A stretch of DNA of 64,000 nucleotides from Frigoribacterium sp. ACAM 257 (GTDB lineage: Bacteria; Actinomycetota; Actinomycetes; Actinomycetales; Microbacteriaceae): NCBI RefSeq assembly GCF_007954365.1, contig NZ_VOLO01000003.1:186001-250000 (forward strand). The letters are read 5' to 3'. This document shows, one piece after another, positions 45,576-54,421 of the stretch. The notes under the pieces are model-generated. The model saw only the letters and a program-made list of their open reading frames with translations. It did not search any database and was not told where the DNA came from. Within the stretch, counting starts at the first letter, position 1. Every line of letters begins with the position of its first letter. A program made the translations under genes and the position numbers.

Positions 45576-46676
45576 GTGGCGCTGTCGCTGCCCGACTTCC
45601 CCTGGGACTCGCTCGCCGCGGCGGCCGCCGTCGCCCGTCGGCACGAGGGCGGCATCGTCGACCTCTCGGTCGGCTCGCCCGTCGACCCGACCCCCGCGGT
45701 CGTGAGGGAGGCGCTGGTCGCCGCCACCGACGCCCACGCCTACCCGCAAGTGGCCGGCACCCCCGCCCTCCGCGCGGCCATCGTCGAGTGGTACGAGCGC
45801 AGGAGGGGCGTGTCCGGCCTCGAGGACGCGAACGTCCTGCCCACCATCGGCTCCAAGGAGCTCATCGCGGGCATGGCGCTCTGGCTCGGCCTCGGCCCCG
45901 GCGACACCGTCGTCCACCCCGTCGCGGCCTACCCCACCTACGCCCTCGGCGCGGCGCTCGTCGGCGCCGACGTGCTGGCCAGCGACGACCCTGCCGAGTG
46001 GCCCGAGTCGACCCGCCTGATCTGGGTGAACAGCCCCGGCAACCCCGACGGCGCGGTCCTCGACCACGAGCACCTGCGCGCGGTCGTGGCGCGCGGTCGC
46101 GAGCTCGGCGCCGTGGTGGCGGGCGACGAGTGCTACGCCGAGCTCGGCTGGGAGGGCGAGTGGGCCGACCGCCCGGCGCCCTGCATCCTCGACCCCCGGG
46201 TCGTCGGCGACGACCTGCGCGGCGTCGTCAGCGTCTACTCCCTCAGCAAGCAGTCGAACCTCGCCGGCTACCGGGCCGGGTTCGTGGCAGGGTGCGACCA
46301 CGTGATCGGCCAGCTGCTCGCCGTGCGCAAGCACGCGGGCCTCATGCCGCCCGCGCCCGTGCAGGAGGCCATGCGGGTCGCCCTCGGCGACGAGGCGCAC
46401 GTGCGTGAGCAGAAGGCGCGCTACCGGGCCCGTCGAGCGGCCCTGGCTCCTGCCCTCGAGGCCGCGGGCTTCCGCATCGACCACAGCGAGGCCGGGCTCT
46501 ACCTCTGGGCCACCCGCGACGAGGACTGCCGGACGAGCGTGGACTGGTTCGCCGAGCGCGGCGTGCTCGTCGCGCCCGGCAGCTTCTACGGCGTCGACGG
46601 CGGCCGCCACGTGCGCGTCGCCCTCACGACGACCGACGAGCGGATCGCCGCGGCCGTGGAGCGCCTCAGGAGCTGA
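45576..46676 (+). CDS. dapC: Succinyldiaminopimelate aminotransferase
   Basis: This 366-residue PLP enzyme of fold type I transaminates N-succinyl-2-amino-6-ketopimelate in diaminopimelate/lysine synthesis. It shows GIVDLSVGSPVDPTP, the cofactor Lys in VYSLSKQSNLAGYRAG, WVNSPGNPDG and GDECYAELGW. GLYLWATRDEDC and FYGVDGGRHVRVALTTTDERI close the fold. The location next to fdxA and near dapD and dapE supports the DapC reading over other aminotransferases. GTG start, 13 nt after fdxA. Confidence 0.88.
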   Translation: MALSLPDFPWDSLAAAAAVARRHEGGIVDLSVGSPVDPTPAVVREALVAATDAHAYPQVAGTPALRAAIVEWYERRRGVSGLEDANVLPTIGSKELIAGMALWLGLGPGDTVVHPVAAYPTYALGAALVGADVLASDDPAEWPESTRLIWVNSPGNPDGAVLDHEHLRAVVARGRELGAVVAGDECYAELGWEGEWADRPAPCILDPRVVGDDLRGVVSVYSLSKQSNLAGYRAGFVAGCDHVIGQLLAVRKHAGLMPPAPVQEAMRVALGDEAHVREQKARYRARRAALAPALEAAGFRIDHSEAGLYLWATRDEDCRTSVDWFAERGVLVAPGSFYGVDGGRHVRVALTTTDERIAAAVERLRS

Positions 46677-46680
46677 CCGC

Positions 46681-46692
46681 TAGGGTGACAGG

Positions 46693-46693
<1 letters not shown>
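46681..46693 (+). promoter_or_regulatory. Leaderless promoter -10 for citrate synthase
   Basis: TAGGGT (46681-46686), six nt, GTG at 46693, immediately after the dapC stop. Confidence 0.55.
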
Positions 46694-47988
<1,295 letters not shown>

Positions 47989-48037
47989 CCGGCGCCTGCC
48001 TCGGCCGCGGCCACACGCCTCGTCCGCAAGACGTAGG

Positions 48038-48087
48038 CGAAAAGGGACAAAGCACCGCCGGGCCCGGCGGTGCTCTGTCCCTTTTCG
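48038..48087. terminator. Bidirectional terminator between gltA and dapD
   Basis: CGAAAAGGGACA and TGTCCCTTTTCG flank an inner GCACCGCCGGGCCCGGCGGTGC stem. It gives a T-run on the + side and, symmetrically, on the - side. Confidence 0.85.
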
Positions 48088-48100
48088 CGTGTTCCTGCGG

Positions 48101-49069
48101 CTACGCGTGCAGCTGCGAGTTCAGCGTGATGCCGTGGCCCTTGCGCGGCAGGACCTCGACCGCGCCCGTGACCGAGTTGCGGCGGAACAGCAGCCCCGGG
48201 CGGCCCGAGAGCTCGACGGCCTTGACCGTCTGCTGCTTGCCGTCGTTCGTCGGCGTGCCGCCCACGACGACGACCTTGGTGCCCGCCGTGACGTAGAGGC
48301 CGGCCTCGACGACGGTGTCGTCGCCGATCGCGATGCCGATGCCGGCGTTGGCGCCGAGCAGCGCGCGCTCGCCGATGGTGATGCGCTGGGTGCCGCCTCC
48401 CGACAGGGTCCCCATGATGGAGGCGCCGCCTCCGATGTCCGACCCGTCGCCGACGACGACGCCCTGCGAGATGCGGCCCTCGACCATCGAGGCGCCGAGC
48501 GTGCCCGCGTTGAAGTTGACGAACCCCTCGTGCATCACCGTGGTGCCGGGGGAGAGGTGAGCGCCGAGTCGCACTCGCGAGGCGTCCGCGATGCGCACGC
48601 GGTCGGGCGTCACGTAGTCGAGCATCCGCGGGAACTTGTCGATGCCCGTCGTCGCGATGCCCGCGCGCTGCAGCGACGGGCGGAGGCGGGTGAAGTCGTC
48701 GGGGTGGACCGGGCCGGCGTTGGTCCAGACGACGATGGGCAGGTGCCCGAAGACGCCGTCGAGGTCGATGGTGTTCGGCGCGACGAGCAGGTGGCTGAGC
48801 AGGTGCAGGCGGAGGTAGGCGTCGGGGGTGGACGCCGGAGGCGCGCCCAGCTCGATCTCCACGGTCACGGGGACGAGGTCGACGCCCCGGCGCTCGTCGG
48901 GCCCCGCGGCGTCCGCGATCTCGGCCGGGACGAGGGCGGGGTCGCGGTCGGCCGGCAGCCGGCCGAGCGTCGGGGCGGGGAACCAGGTGTCGAGCGTGCT
49001 GCCGTCGCTGGCGACGGTGGCGAGCCCGTACCCGTGGGCGTGGGTGGCGGCGGGGGAGTCCGTGGTCAT
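48101..49069 (-). CDS. dapD: Tetrahydrodipicolinate N-succinyltransferase
   Basis: This 322-residue succinyltransferase of the diaminopimelate pathway is of the actinobacterial long type. The N-terminal domain ([27 protein letters not shown]) is followed by a left-handed beta-helix with hexapeptide repeats ([69 protein letters not shown]). On the minus strand TACGAT (49082-49077) ends seven nt before the ATG, so it is leaderless. It is divergent from dapE, with 71 nt shared between them. Confidence 0.95.
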   Translation of the reverse strand: MTTDSPAATHAHGYGLATVASDGSTLDTWFPAPTLGRLPADRDPALVPAEIADAAGPDERRGVDLVPVTVEIELGAPPASTPDAYLRLHLLSHLLVAPNTIDLDGVFGHLPIVVWTNAGPVHPDDFTRLRPSLQRAGIATTGIDKFPRMLDYVTPDRVRIADASRVRLGAHLSPGTTVMHEGFVNFNAGTLGASMVEGRISQGVVVGDGSDIGGGASIMGTLSGGGTQRITIGERALLGANAGIGIAIGDDTVVEAGLYVTAGTKVVVVGGTPTNDGKQQTVKAVELSGRPGLLFRRNSVTGAVEVLPRKGHGITLNSQLHA

Positions 49070-49141
49070 GCCCTCGATCGTAGGGCGGCGGGGAGGCGCC
49101 GCCCGGCGACCTGCCGGGCACCGGCCCTACACTCGGGTCCA
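49069..49141. promoter_or_regulatory. Divergent leaderless promoters of dapD and dapE
   Basis: On the minus strand TACGAT (49082-49077) is seven nt from the dapD ATG. On the plus strand TACACT (49128-49133) is seven nt from the dapE ATG. The 71-nt gap therefore holds two face-away promoters and no leader sequences. Confidence 0.6.
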
Positions 49142-50217
49142 TGCCGCCCTTCGACCTGAGCGTGTCCGCCGTCGACGTCACCCGCCAGCTCTGCGACGTC
49201 GAGTCCGTCTCCGGGAACGAGCAGGCGGTGGCCGACGCCCTCTGGCAGACGCTCGAGGGCCACGACCACCTCACGCTCTTCCGCGACGGCGACGCGATCG
49301 TCGCCCGGACCGAGCTCGGCCGTGCCAGCCGCGTGGTGATCGCCGGCCATGTCGACACCGTGCCGCTGAACGACAACCTGCCGACGCGCTACGAGACCGA
49401 CGACGACGGGGTCGAGTACCTGTGGGGCCGCGGCACCGTCGACATGAAGGCCGGCAGCGCCGTCCACCTCCGCCTCGCGGTCGAGCTGACCGAGCCCGTG
49501 GTCGACGTCACGTGGGTCTGGTACGACCACGAAGAGGTGTCCGACGCCCTCAACGGGCTGGGGCGGCTCGCACGGCTGCACCCGCACCTCCTCGAGGCCG
49601 ACTTCGCCATCCTCGGCGAGCCCACCCGCAGCGAGGTCGAGGGCGGCTGCAACGGCAACCTGCGGGCGGAGATCCGCACCTTCGGCGCCCGGTCGCACAG
49701 CGCGCGCTCGTGGATCGGGTCGAACGCGATCCACGCGGCGGCGCCGATCCTCGACGTGCTCGCCGCCTACGAGGCCCGCGAGGTCGAGGTCGACGGGCTC
49801 GTCTACCGCGAGGGCCTGAACGCCGTCGGCATCACGGGCGGCGTGGCCGGGAACGTCATCCCCGACGAGTGCATGGTGCACGTCAACTACCGCTTCGCGC
49901 CGAGCCGCAGCGCCGACGAGGCCGTCGAACACGTGCGCGAGCTCTTCGCCGGCTTCGACGTGACGATCGTCGACCTGGCTCCGGGCGCCCGTCCCGGCCT
50001 CGACGCCCCGCTGGCCCGGCAGTTCCTCGAGGCCGTCGGCGGGGAGGCGAAGCCCAAGTACGGCTGGACCGACGTCGCCCGGTTCTCCGCCCTCGGCGTG
50101 CCCGCGGTCAACTACGGCCCGGGCGACCCGCTGCTGGCCCACCACGACGACGAGCGCGTGCCGGTGCAGCAGATCCTCGACAACGAGCGCGGACTGCGTG
50201 CGTGGCTGACGGCCTGA
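49141..50217 (+). CDS. dapE: Succinyl-diaminopimelate desuccinylase
   Basis: This 358-residue M20-family zinc amidohydrolase removes succinate to give LL-diaminopimelate. Metal ligands and catalysis are seen at AGHVDTVPLNDN, LWGRGTVDMKAGSAVHLRLA, WYDHEEVSDALNGLGRLA, EPTRSEVEGGCNGNL and the dimer-domain GARSHSARSWIGSNAIH. The end has YGPGDPLLAHHDDERV. It is the third enzyme of the DAP branch in this region with dapC and dapD. Its 3' end overlaps the next gene by 16 nt. Confidence 0.95.
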   Translation: MPPFDLSVSAVDVTRQLCDVESVSGNEQAVADALWQTLEGHDHLTLFRDGDAIVARTELGRASRVVIAGHVDTVPLNDNLPTRYETDDDGVEYLWGRGTVDMKAGSAVHLRLAVELTEPVVDVTWVWYDHEEVSDALNGLGRLARLHPHLLEADFAILGEPTRSEVEGGCNGNLRAEIRTFGARSHSARSWIGSNAIHAAAPILDVLAAYEAREVEVDGLVYREGLNAVGITGGVAGNVIPDECMVHVNYRFAPSRSADEAVEHVRELFAGFDVTIVDLAPGARPGLDAPLARQFLEAVGGEAKPKYGWTDVARFSALGVPAVNYGPGDPLLAHHDDERVPVQQILDNERGLRAWLTA

Positions 50218-51491
50218 CCACGCGGCCGTCCACGGCGTCGTCGGCACGTCCGGCGTCGACCCGTCCGGCATCGTCGACCCGCCCGGCGGCGCGACGCTCC
50301 GAGGCGCGACGCTGGCTGACCGTCCGCTGGCGGCTGCTGCCGTGGTGGGCACGTGTGCTCGGCGTCTTCGTCGTCTCACGCATCGTCAGCACGGCCCTGC
50401 TCGTCAGCTTCGCGCAGCGCCAGGGCGCCAACGCCTGGACCCTCGCGAGCCCGGACTACGCGAGCTTCGCCAGCATCTGGGACGGCCACTGGTACAACAT
50501 CATCGCGGTGGTCGGGTACCCGTCGTCGCTGCCGCTCACCGAGACGGGCCACGTCGCCGAGAACGCCTGGGCGTTCATGCCCGCCTACCCCGTCCTCGTG
50601 CGCGGTCTCATGGAGCTGACCGGCGCCTCCTTCGCGACCTTGGCCGTGGTCGTGTCGACCGTCTTCGCGGGCGGCACGGCCCTCCTGTTCTCCAGGCTCC
50701 TCCGCCGCGTGCTGCCCGAGGGCACAGCGCTCTTCGGCGTGGTGCTGTTCTGCGCCTCGCCGCTCTCGCCGTTGCTGCAGGTCGCCTACGCCGAGTCGAT
50801 GTTCCTCTTCCTGCTGTGCGCGGCGCTGTTGCTGCTGCTGCAGCGACGCTACGTGGCGATGCTGCCGGTGGTGCTCGTCATGTCGTTCACGCGGCCGGGC
50901 GCCCTGCCGCTGGCGCTCGCCCTCGGCCTGCACACGATCTGGCGCTGGTGGCGCCGGCACGACGACCCGTTCCCTGGCCGCGAGATGCTCGCCGCGGGAG
51001 CGGCCACGGTGGCGACGGCGGTCTTCGGGGTCGGCTGGCTGCTCGTGGCCGGCCTCGTCACCGGGCGGCTCGACGCCTACACCGAGACCGAGCTGGCCTG
51101 GCGCTCCGCGTACATCGGCCACGGCCCCCTGGTGCCGTTCACCCCCTGGATCGCGGGTGCGAACTGGTGGTTCCCGGGTGGTCTGGGGGTGGCTCTGCTG
51201 GTGATCTCGCTGGCGGGCCTCGGGGTGCTCCTGCTCGGGCCGTGGGGGCGGCGCCTCGGCGTCGACCTGCGGCTCTGGAGCCTCGCCTACGCCCTCTACC
51301 TGCTCGCCGTGTTCTTCCCCCAGTCGAGCACCTGGCGCTTGCTGATGCCGTTGTTCCCGCTGCTCGGCGTGCTCGCGCTGCCGAGGTCGAGGGCGTGGCG
51401 CGTCGGGCTCGTCCTGCTCTTCGTCGCGGGTCAGTGGCTCTGGATCGACTGGTGCTGGTGGGTGGACGGGTACGACTGGACGCCCCCGTGA
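50202..51491 (+). CDS. Predicted polytopic glycosyltransferase-like membrane protein (PIG-V-like)
   Basis: This 429-residue protein has about ten hydrophobic helices and a motif IWDGHWYNIIAVVGYP just after helix 1. This resembles the acidic, Trp/Tyr-containing first-loop motif of PIG-V and GT-C fold mannosyltransferases. Other marks are FMPAYPVLVRGLM, PLLQVAYAESMFLFLLCAALLLL and FPQSSTWRLLMPLFPLLGV. GT-C enzymes use polyprenyl-phosphate sugars outside the membrane; the acceptor is unknown. The GTG at 50202 overlaps dapE. Its N-terminal 30 residues are disordered and Ser/Arg-rich. Family assignment is tentative. Confidence 0.7.
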   Translation: MADGLTTRPSTASSARPASTRPASSTRPAARRSEARRWLTVRWRLLPWWARVLGVFVVSRIVSTALLVSFAQRQGANAWTLASPDYASFASIWDGHWYNIIAVVGYPSSLPLTETGHVAENAWAFMPAYPVLVRGLMELTGASFATLAVVVSTVFAGGTALLFSRLLRRVLPEGTALFGVVLFCASPLSPLLQVAYAESMFLFLLCAALLLLLQRRYVAMLPVVLVMSFTRPGALPLALALGLHTIWRWWRRHDDPFPGREMLAAGAATVATAVFGVGWLLVAGLVTGRLDAYTETELAWRSAYIGHGPLVPFTPWIAGANWWFPGGLGVALLVISLAGLGVLLLGPWGRRLGVDLRLWSLAYALYLLAVFFPQSSTWRLLMPLFPLLGVLALPRSRAWRVGLVLLFVAGQWLWIDWCWWVDGYDWTPP

Positions 51492-51512
51492 GCCGGGTGA
51501 CGCCTCCCCTTG

Positions 51513-51576
51513 TTTAGGTCTCAGCGTGTGGATCACGGATAATGGAGGCTGAATCTTCGCGAAAGGGGACTATCTG
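51513..51576 (+). promoter_or_regulatory. Promoter and ribosome site of the DUF3117 gene
   Basis: TTTAGG (51513-51518) and GATAAT (51538-51543) are the -35 and -10 candidates. GAAAGGGGA (51560-51568) is a strong Shine-Dalgarno sequence eight nt before the ATG. Confidence 0.6.
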
Positions 51577-51747
51577 ATGGCAGCCATGAAGCCGAGGACC
51601 GGCGACGGGCCTATGGAGGCCGTGAAGGAGGGCCGTCTCATCATCGTGCGTGTTCCGCTCGAAGGTGGCGGCCGCCTCGTGGTGTCGGTCAACGACGACG
51701 AAGCACGAGAGCTCCACGACGCGCTGGCGAACGTCGTCGGCGACTAG
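51577..51747 (+). CDS. DUF3117 family protein
   Basis: This 56-residue protein, MAAMKPRTGDGPMEAVKEGR onward, then LIIVRVPLEGGGRLVVSVNDDEARELHDAL, is an almost textbook member of DUF3117, a small actinobacterial family of unknown function (M. tuberculosis Rv1211 type). It probably folds as a small beta sheet with a C-terminal helix. Good promoter and ribosome site suggest strong expression. Position between dapE and the methyltransferase matches the usual gene order. Confidence 0.93.
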   Translation: MAAMKPRTGDGPMEAVKEGRLIIVRVPLEGGGRLVVSVNDDEARELHDALANVVGD

Positions 51748-51769
51748 GCACGACCTCCCGCATCACCCT

Positions 51770-51805
51770 CGACGCCCCGTCGACCGTCCGGTCGGCGGGG
51801 CGTCG
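51770..51805. terminator. 16-bp stem bidirectional terminator
   Basis: CGACGCCCCGTCGACC, loop GTCC, and the complement with one G-U pair, between DUF3117 and the convergent methyltransferase gene. Confidence 0.75.
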
Positions 51806-51855
51806 GCGTGCCCGGAGCGCAGGAGGCGCGGGTCGGCCCGCGACGACCGCTCGCG

Positions 51856-52482
51856 TCAGCGCTTGACGAGCTGGAGCAGCCCGTCGCCGGCCGTCGACAG
51901 CGAGCTGATCACGGCGGGCGAGGTGGACACCTCGGTCAGCAGGGTGCGGAAGCCGGTCGTCGTCGCGTCGCGTCGGGCCGGGTTCGCGACCGCGCCGTGC
52001 CACAGGGCGTGCGCGACGAGCACGAGCCCGCCGGGACGTGCCATGCGGAGCCCGTGCTCGACGTACTCGATGACGGAGCCGGGGTCCGCGTCGACGAAGA
52101 CGACGTCGTAGCTGTTCTCGTTCATGCGGGGCAGCACGTCGGCGGCGCGGCCGGTGATGAGGCGCACCCGGGCGGCGGGCACCCCGCCGCGCAGGTAGGC
52201 GTCACGAGCGGCCTGCTGGTGCTCGACCTCGCGGTCGATGGAGGTGAGGGTCGCGTCGGGCGCACCGGCGAGCAGCCAGAGGCCGCTGACGCCGACCCCG
52301 GTGCCGATCTCGATGATGCTGCGGGCCCGCGACGAGGCGGTGGCGACGGCCAGCTGCGCGCCGACGGCGGGGGAGACGGCCTCGACCCCGACCTCGAGCG
52401 AGTGCTGCCGAGCCTCGGCCAGCGGTCCGCTCTCCGTCACGAGTTCTTCCGCGAACTTCCAGCTCGATTCGATCTGCGACAC
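51856..52482 (-). CDS. SAM-dependent O-methyltransferase
   Basis: This 208-residue class I methyltransferase of the caffeoyl-CoA/catechol O-methyltransferase type has SLEVGVEAVSPAVGAQLAVATAS and the SAM motif SIIEIGTGVGVSGLWLLAGAP. LTSIDREVEHQQAARDAYLRGG and VVFVDADPGSVIEYVEHGLRMARPGGLVLVAH follow. The GTG at 52482 has GAGGA seven nt upstream; the GTG two codons earlier is too close to it. It corresponds in position to M. tuberculosis Rv1220c. On the minus strand TAGGCT (52507-52502) is the probable -10. Confidence 0.88.
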   Translation of the reverse strand: MSQIESSWKFAEELVTESGPLAEARQHSLEVGVEAVSPAVGAQLAVATASSRARSIIEIGTGVGVSGLWLLAGAPDATLTSIDREVEHQQAARDAYLRGGVPAARVRLITGRAADVLPRMNENSYDVVFVDADPGSVIEYVEHGLRMARPGGLVLVAHALWHGAVANPARRDATTTGFRTLLTEVSTSPAVISSLSTAGDGLLQLVKR

Positions 52483-52532
52483 ACTCACTCCTCGGTGCCC
52501 AAGCCTAGGGGCTGGCTGTCGGGGGCAGACGT

Positions 52533-52545
52533 TAGTCTGCATGCG
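52533..52545 (+). promoter_or_regulatory. Leaderless promoter -10 for tatB
   Basis: TAGTCT (52533-52538), six nt, GTG at 52545. It faces away from the methyltransferase promoter with about 62 nt between the two start codons. Confidence 0.55.
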
Positions 52546-52952
52546 TGTCCCTGTTCGGTCTGACGTTCGACAAGCTGCTGGTGATCGGCGTGCTCGCCGT
52601 GTTCCTGCTCGGGCCTGAGCGCCTGCCCGGCTACGCCTCGAAGCTGGCCCAGCTCGTCCGCAGCCTGCGCGACATGGCGAACGGCGCGAAGGCCCGCATG
52701 CGCGACGAGATGGGGCCCGAGTTCGACGAGGTCGAGTGGCAGAAGCTCGACCCCCGACAGTACGACCCCCGACGCATCATCCGCGACGCCCTGCTCGACG
52801 CCCCCGAGGCCGCGACGAAGCCGGTGTCCGGGGCGATGGCCCCGGCGACGGCGGCGGCGGTCTCCGTCGGGCTGCCCGGCGGTGGTCCGCGGCCGGCGCC
52901 CGAGCCGCTCGCGGTCGGCGAGGTCCCCCCGTGGGACGCAGAGGCGACATAG
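52545..52952 (+). CDS. tatB: Sec-independent protein translocase TatB
   Basis: This 135-residue membrane protein has the typical TatA/B start: VSLFGLTFDKLLVIGVLAVFLLGPERLPGYASKL. A single transmembrane helix ends in the GPERLP hinge, followed by an amphipathic helix (AQLVRSLRDMANGAKARMRDEMG). The C-terminal tail is Pro/Ala-rich. The length and the QYDPRRIIRDALL segment indicate TatB rather than TatA. Two Tat-like substrates are in this window, including EfeB. Confidence 0.9.
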   Translation: MSLFGLTFDKLLVIGVLAVFLLGPERLPGYASKLAQLVRSLRDMANGAKARMRDEMGPEFDEVEWQKLDPRQYDPRRIIRDALLDAPEAATKPVSGAMAPATAAAVSVGLPGGGPRPAPEPLAVGEVPPWDAEAT

Positions 52953-52957
52953 CGACG

Positions 52958-53872
52958 TCACACGCCGCCGTGCAGCGCGGCGACCCGTGAGGCCTCGGCG
53001 CGCAGGGCGTCGACGACACGGCGCACCGAGGGGCGTTCCGCTCGGTCGCGACGCATCAGCACCGAGACGTAGCGGACGGCACGGATGCTCTCGAGAGGAA
53101 GCAGGACCATGTCGTCCCGCGCCTCCTTCGCGGTGAACCTCGGCAGCACGGCGATGCCGAGGCCGGCCCCCACGAGCGACTCGGTGACCTTCGTGTCGCT
53201 GAAGCGCTGCGCGACGCGCACGGGGCTGCCCGTGACGCGCTCGATCTCGCGGTAGACCCACTCGAACGGGAAGTCGGTGGGCACCCCGATCCACGTCTCG
53301 CCCTCGAGGTCGCCCGGCGAGAGCGACGCACGGCCCGCGAGGCGGTGGTCGGCGGGCAGCGCCACGTCGAGGGGCTCGGTCAGCAGCGGTACCGTCACGA
53401 GGCCCCGCCCGCGCCAGGCGCGCCCGTCGGGGGAGTGCGCGACGACGACGTCGTGGTCGGCGGCGAGGTCCGCGAACTCGAGGATCGACGGGTCGTGGTC
53501 GGTGGCGACCACCGTGAGGCCCGGGGTCTCGGCGATGGTGCGCAGCAGCCCGGGCAACAGCATCTGCCCACCGGTGGGGAACGTGGCGAGGGTCACCTCG
53601 CCCTGCGGCGTCGCCACGAAGTCGGCCCAGACCGCCTGCGCGCGCTCGAGTGCGACGGCGACGTCGGTGGCGGTCTGGGCGAGGACACGGCCGGAGCCGG
53701 TGAGGACGACGCCCCTGCCCACCCGCTCGGTCAGGGCCACCCCGGCCTCCCGTTCGAGCACCTTCAGCTGTTGCGACACGGCCGACGGGGTGCGGTGCGT
53801 CGCCTTGGCGACGGCGGCGATGCTGCCCCGCTCGGCGAGTTCGCGGAGCAGTTCGAGCCTCTTGACGTCCAT
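52958..53872 (-). CDS. LysR family transcriptional regulator
   Basis: This 304-residue regulator has the HTH at residues 2-60 (KRLELLRELAERGSIAAVAKATHRTPSAVSQQLKVLEREAGVAL). An effector-binding domain of the ArgP/OxyR-like fold follows (VTLATFPTGGQMLLPGLLRTIAE, VVVAHSPDG, ESLVGAGLGIAVLPRF). On the minus strand TAGAAT (53884-53879) ends six nt before the ATG, so the mRNA looks leaderless, and the -10 overlaps the dyad at 53880-53900. The divergent gene encodes a 40-residue membrane protein. The gene ends five nt after the convergent tatB stop. Confidence 0.9.
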   Translation of the reverse strand: MDVKRLELLRELAERGSIAAVAKATHRTPSAVSQQLKVLEREAGVALTERVGRGVVLTGSGRVLAQTATDVAVALERAQAVWADFVATPQGEVTLATFPTGGQMLLPGLLRTIAETPGLTVVATDHDPSILEFADLAADHDVVVAHSPDGRAWRGRGLVTVPLLTEPLDVALPADHRLAGRASLSPGDLEGETWIGVPTDFPFEWVYREIERVTGSPVRVAQRFSDTKVTESLVGAGLGIAVLPRFTAKEARDDMVLLPLESIRAVRYVSVLMRRDRAERPSVRRVVDALRAEASRVAALHGGV

Positions 53873-53879
53873 GTAGTGA

Positions 53880-53900
53880 TTCTACGGTGTCACGGTAGAA
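53880..53900. promoter_or_regulatory. LysR-type operator in the divergent region
   Basis: TTCTAC, nine nt, GTAGAA: a perfect 6-bp dyad with the T-N11-A signature. It overlaps the LysR -10 and the -35 zone of the divergent transcript (possible -10 TAGCTT at 53916-53921). Confidence 0.65.
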
Positions 53901-53961
53901 AGGCATGGTTGTGCTTAGCTTTGTCCGGGCGCATGATTGACCTTGTCATCAGAGGGACCCC

Positions 53962-54012
53962 ATGCCCTCTCTGCTCGGTCGACCTGGTCCCGAGCATCCG
54001 CAACGAGGCTGA
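53962..54012 (+). CDS. Possible 16-residue leader peptide with self-sequestered start
   Basis: ATG-initiated ORF encoding MPSLLGRPGPEHPQRG, with AGAGGG (53951-53956) as ribosome site. The same AGAGGG can pair with CCCTCT (53965-53970), hiding both the site and the start codon in an 8-nt loop. It lies in the roughly 190-nt leader of the small membrane protein gene. Speculative. Confidence 0.25.
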   Translation: MPSLLGRPGPEHPQRG

Positions 54013-54117
54013 CCGACCGCCTGCCAGACCTGTCGTCGTGCCTCCGCACGAACCGGTCGCCGGAGGCGGTCGATCGTCCTGCCCACACCGCGCGACAGCG
54101 CAGACAAAGAGAAGAAA

Positions 54118-54240
54118 ATGTTCATCGGAATCATCGTCCTGGCCGTCGCAGCGAGCATCGGCATCGTCGGGTCCGTCGTCTCGGTCGCCCGTGACGGCTA
54201 CCGCGCCATCCCGACCCGCACCTTCACCCGCTGGTCCTAG
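54118..54240 (+). CDS. 40-residue single-pass membrane protein
   Basis: The ATG follows AAGAGAAG and encodes MFIGIIVLAVAASIGIVGSV, one transmembrane helix, followed by a cytoplasmic or extracellular tail VSVARDGYRAIPTRTFTRWS. Charge distribution favours the tail inside. It is divergent from a LysR gene with a shared operator, and its leader of about 200 nt is long for this compact genome. Similar small proteins with a DGYR.IPTR tail seem familiar from related genera, but I cannot name a family or function. Confidence 0.65.
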   Translation: MFIGIIVLAVAASIGIVGSVVSVARDGYRAIPTRTFTRWS

Positions 54241-54357
54241 TCGGCTCGTCGCCGCCTCCCCGCGTCGTCGGTCCGTGCTGGAACCGCTGACGCGCAGGCG
54301 GGCGAGTCACGTCTCCTCCTGAGCGTGGCCGTCCGCGAGAGGCGAGCGAACGAGACA

Positions 54358-54397
54358 CACGAGAGGCCCCCGTGCACCTGCACGGGGGCCTCTCGTG
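54358..54397. terminator. Perfect 19-bp stem with 2-nt loop
   Basis: CACGAGAGGCCCCCGTGCA, CC, then its exact complement. It sits between the small membrane protein gene (+) and mrp (-), serving both. The 54241-54357 stretch before it shows no gene. Confidence 0.8.
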
Positions 54398-54421
54398 CGT
54401 CCGTCACGCGCGCGCCGGGTG

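Noticed and set aside
53933-54322. Longer plus-strand frame containing CPLC and SCPH
   Set aside because: The second half is an Arg/Ser-rich shadow of the 40-residue membrane protein gene; no ribosome site at its ATG.
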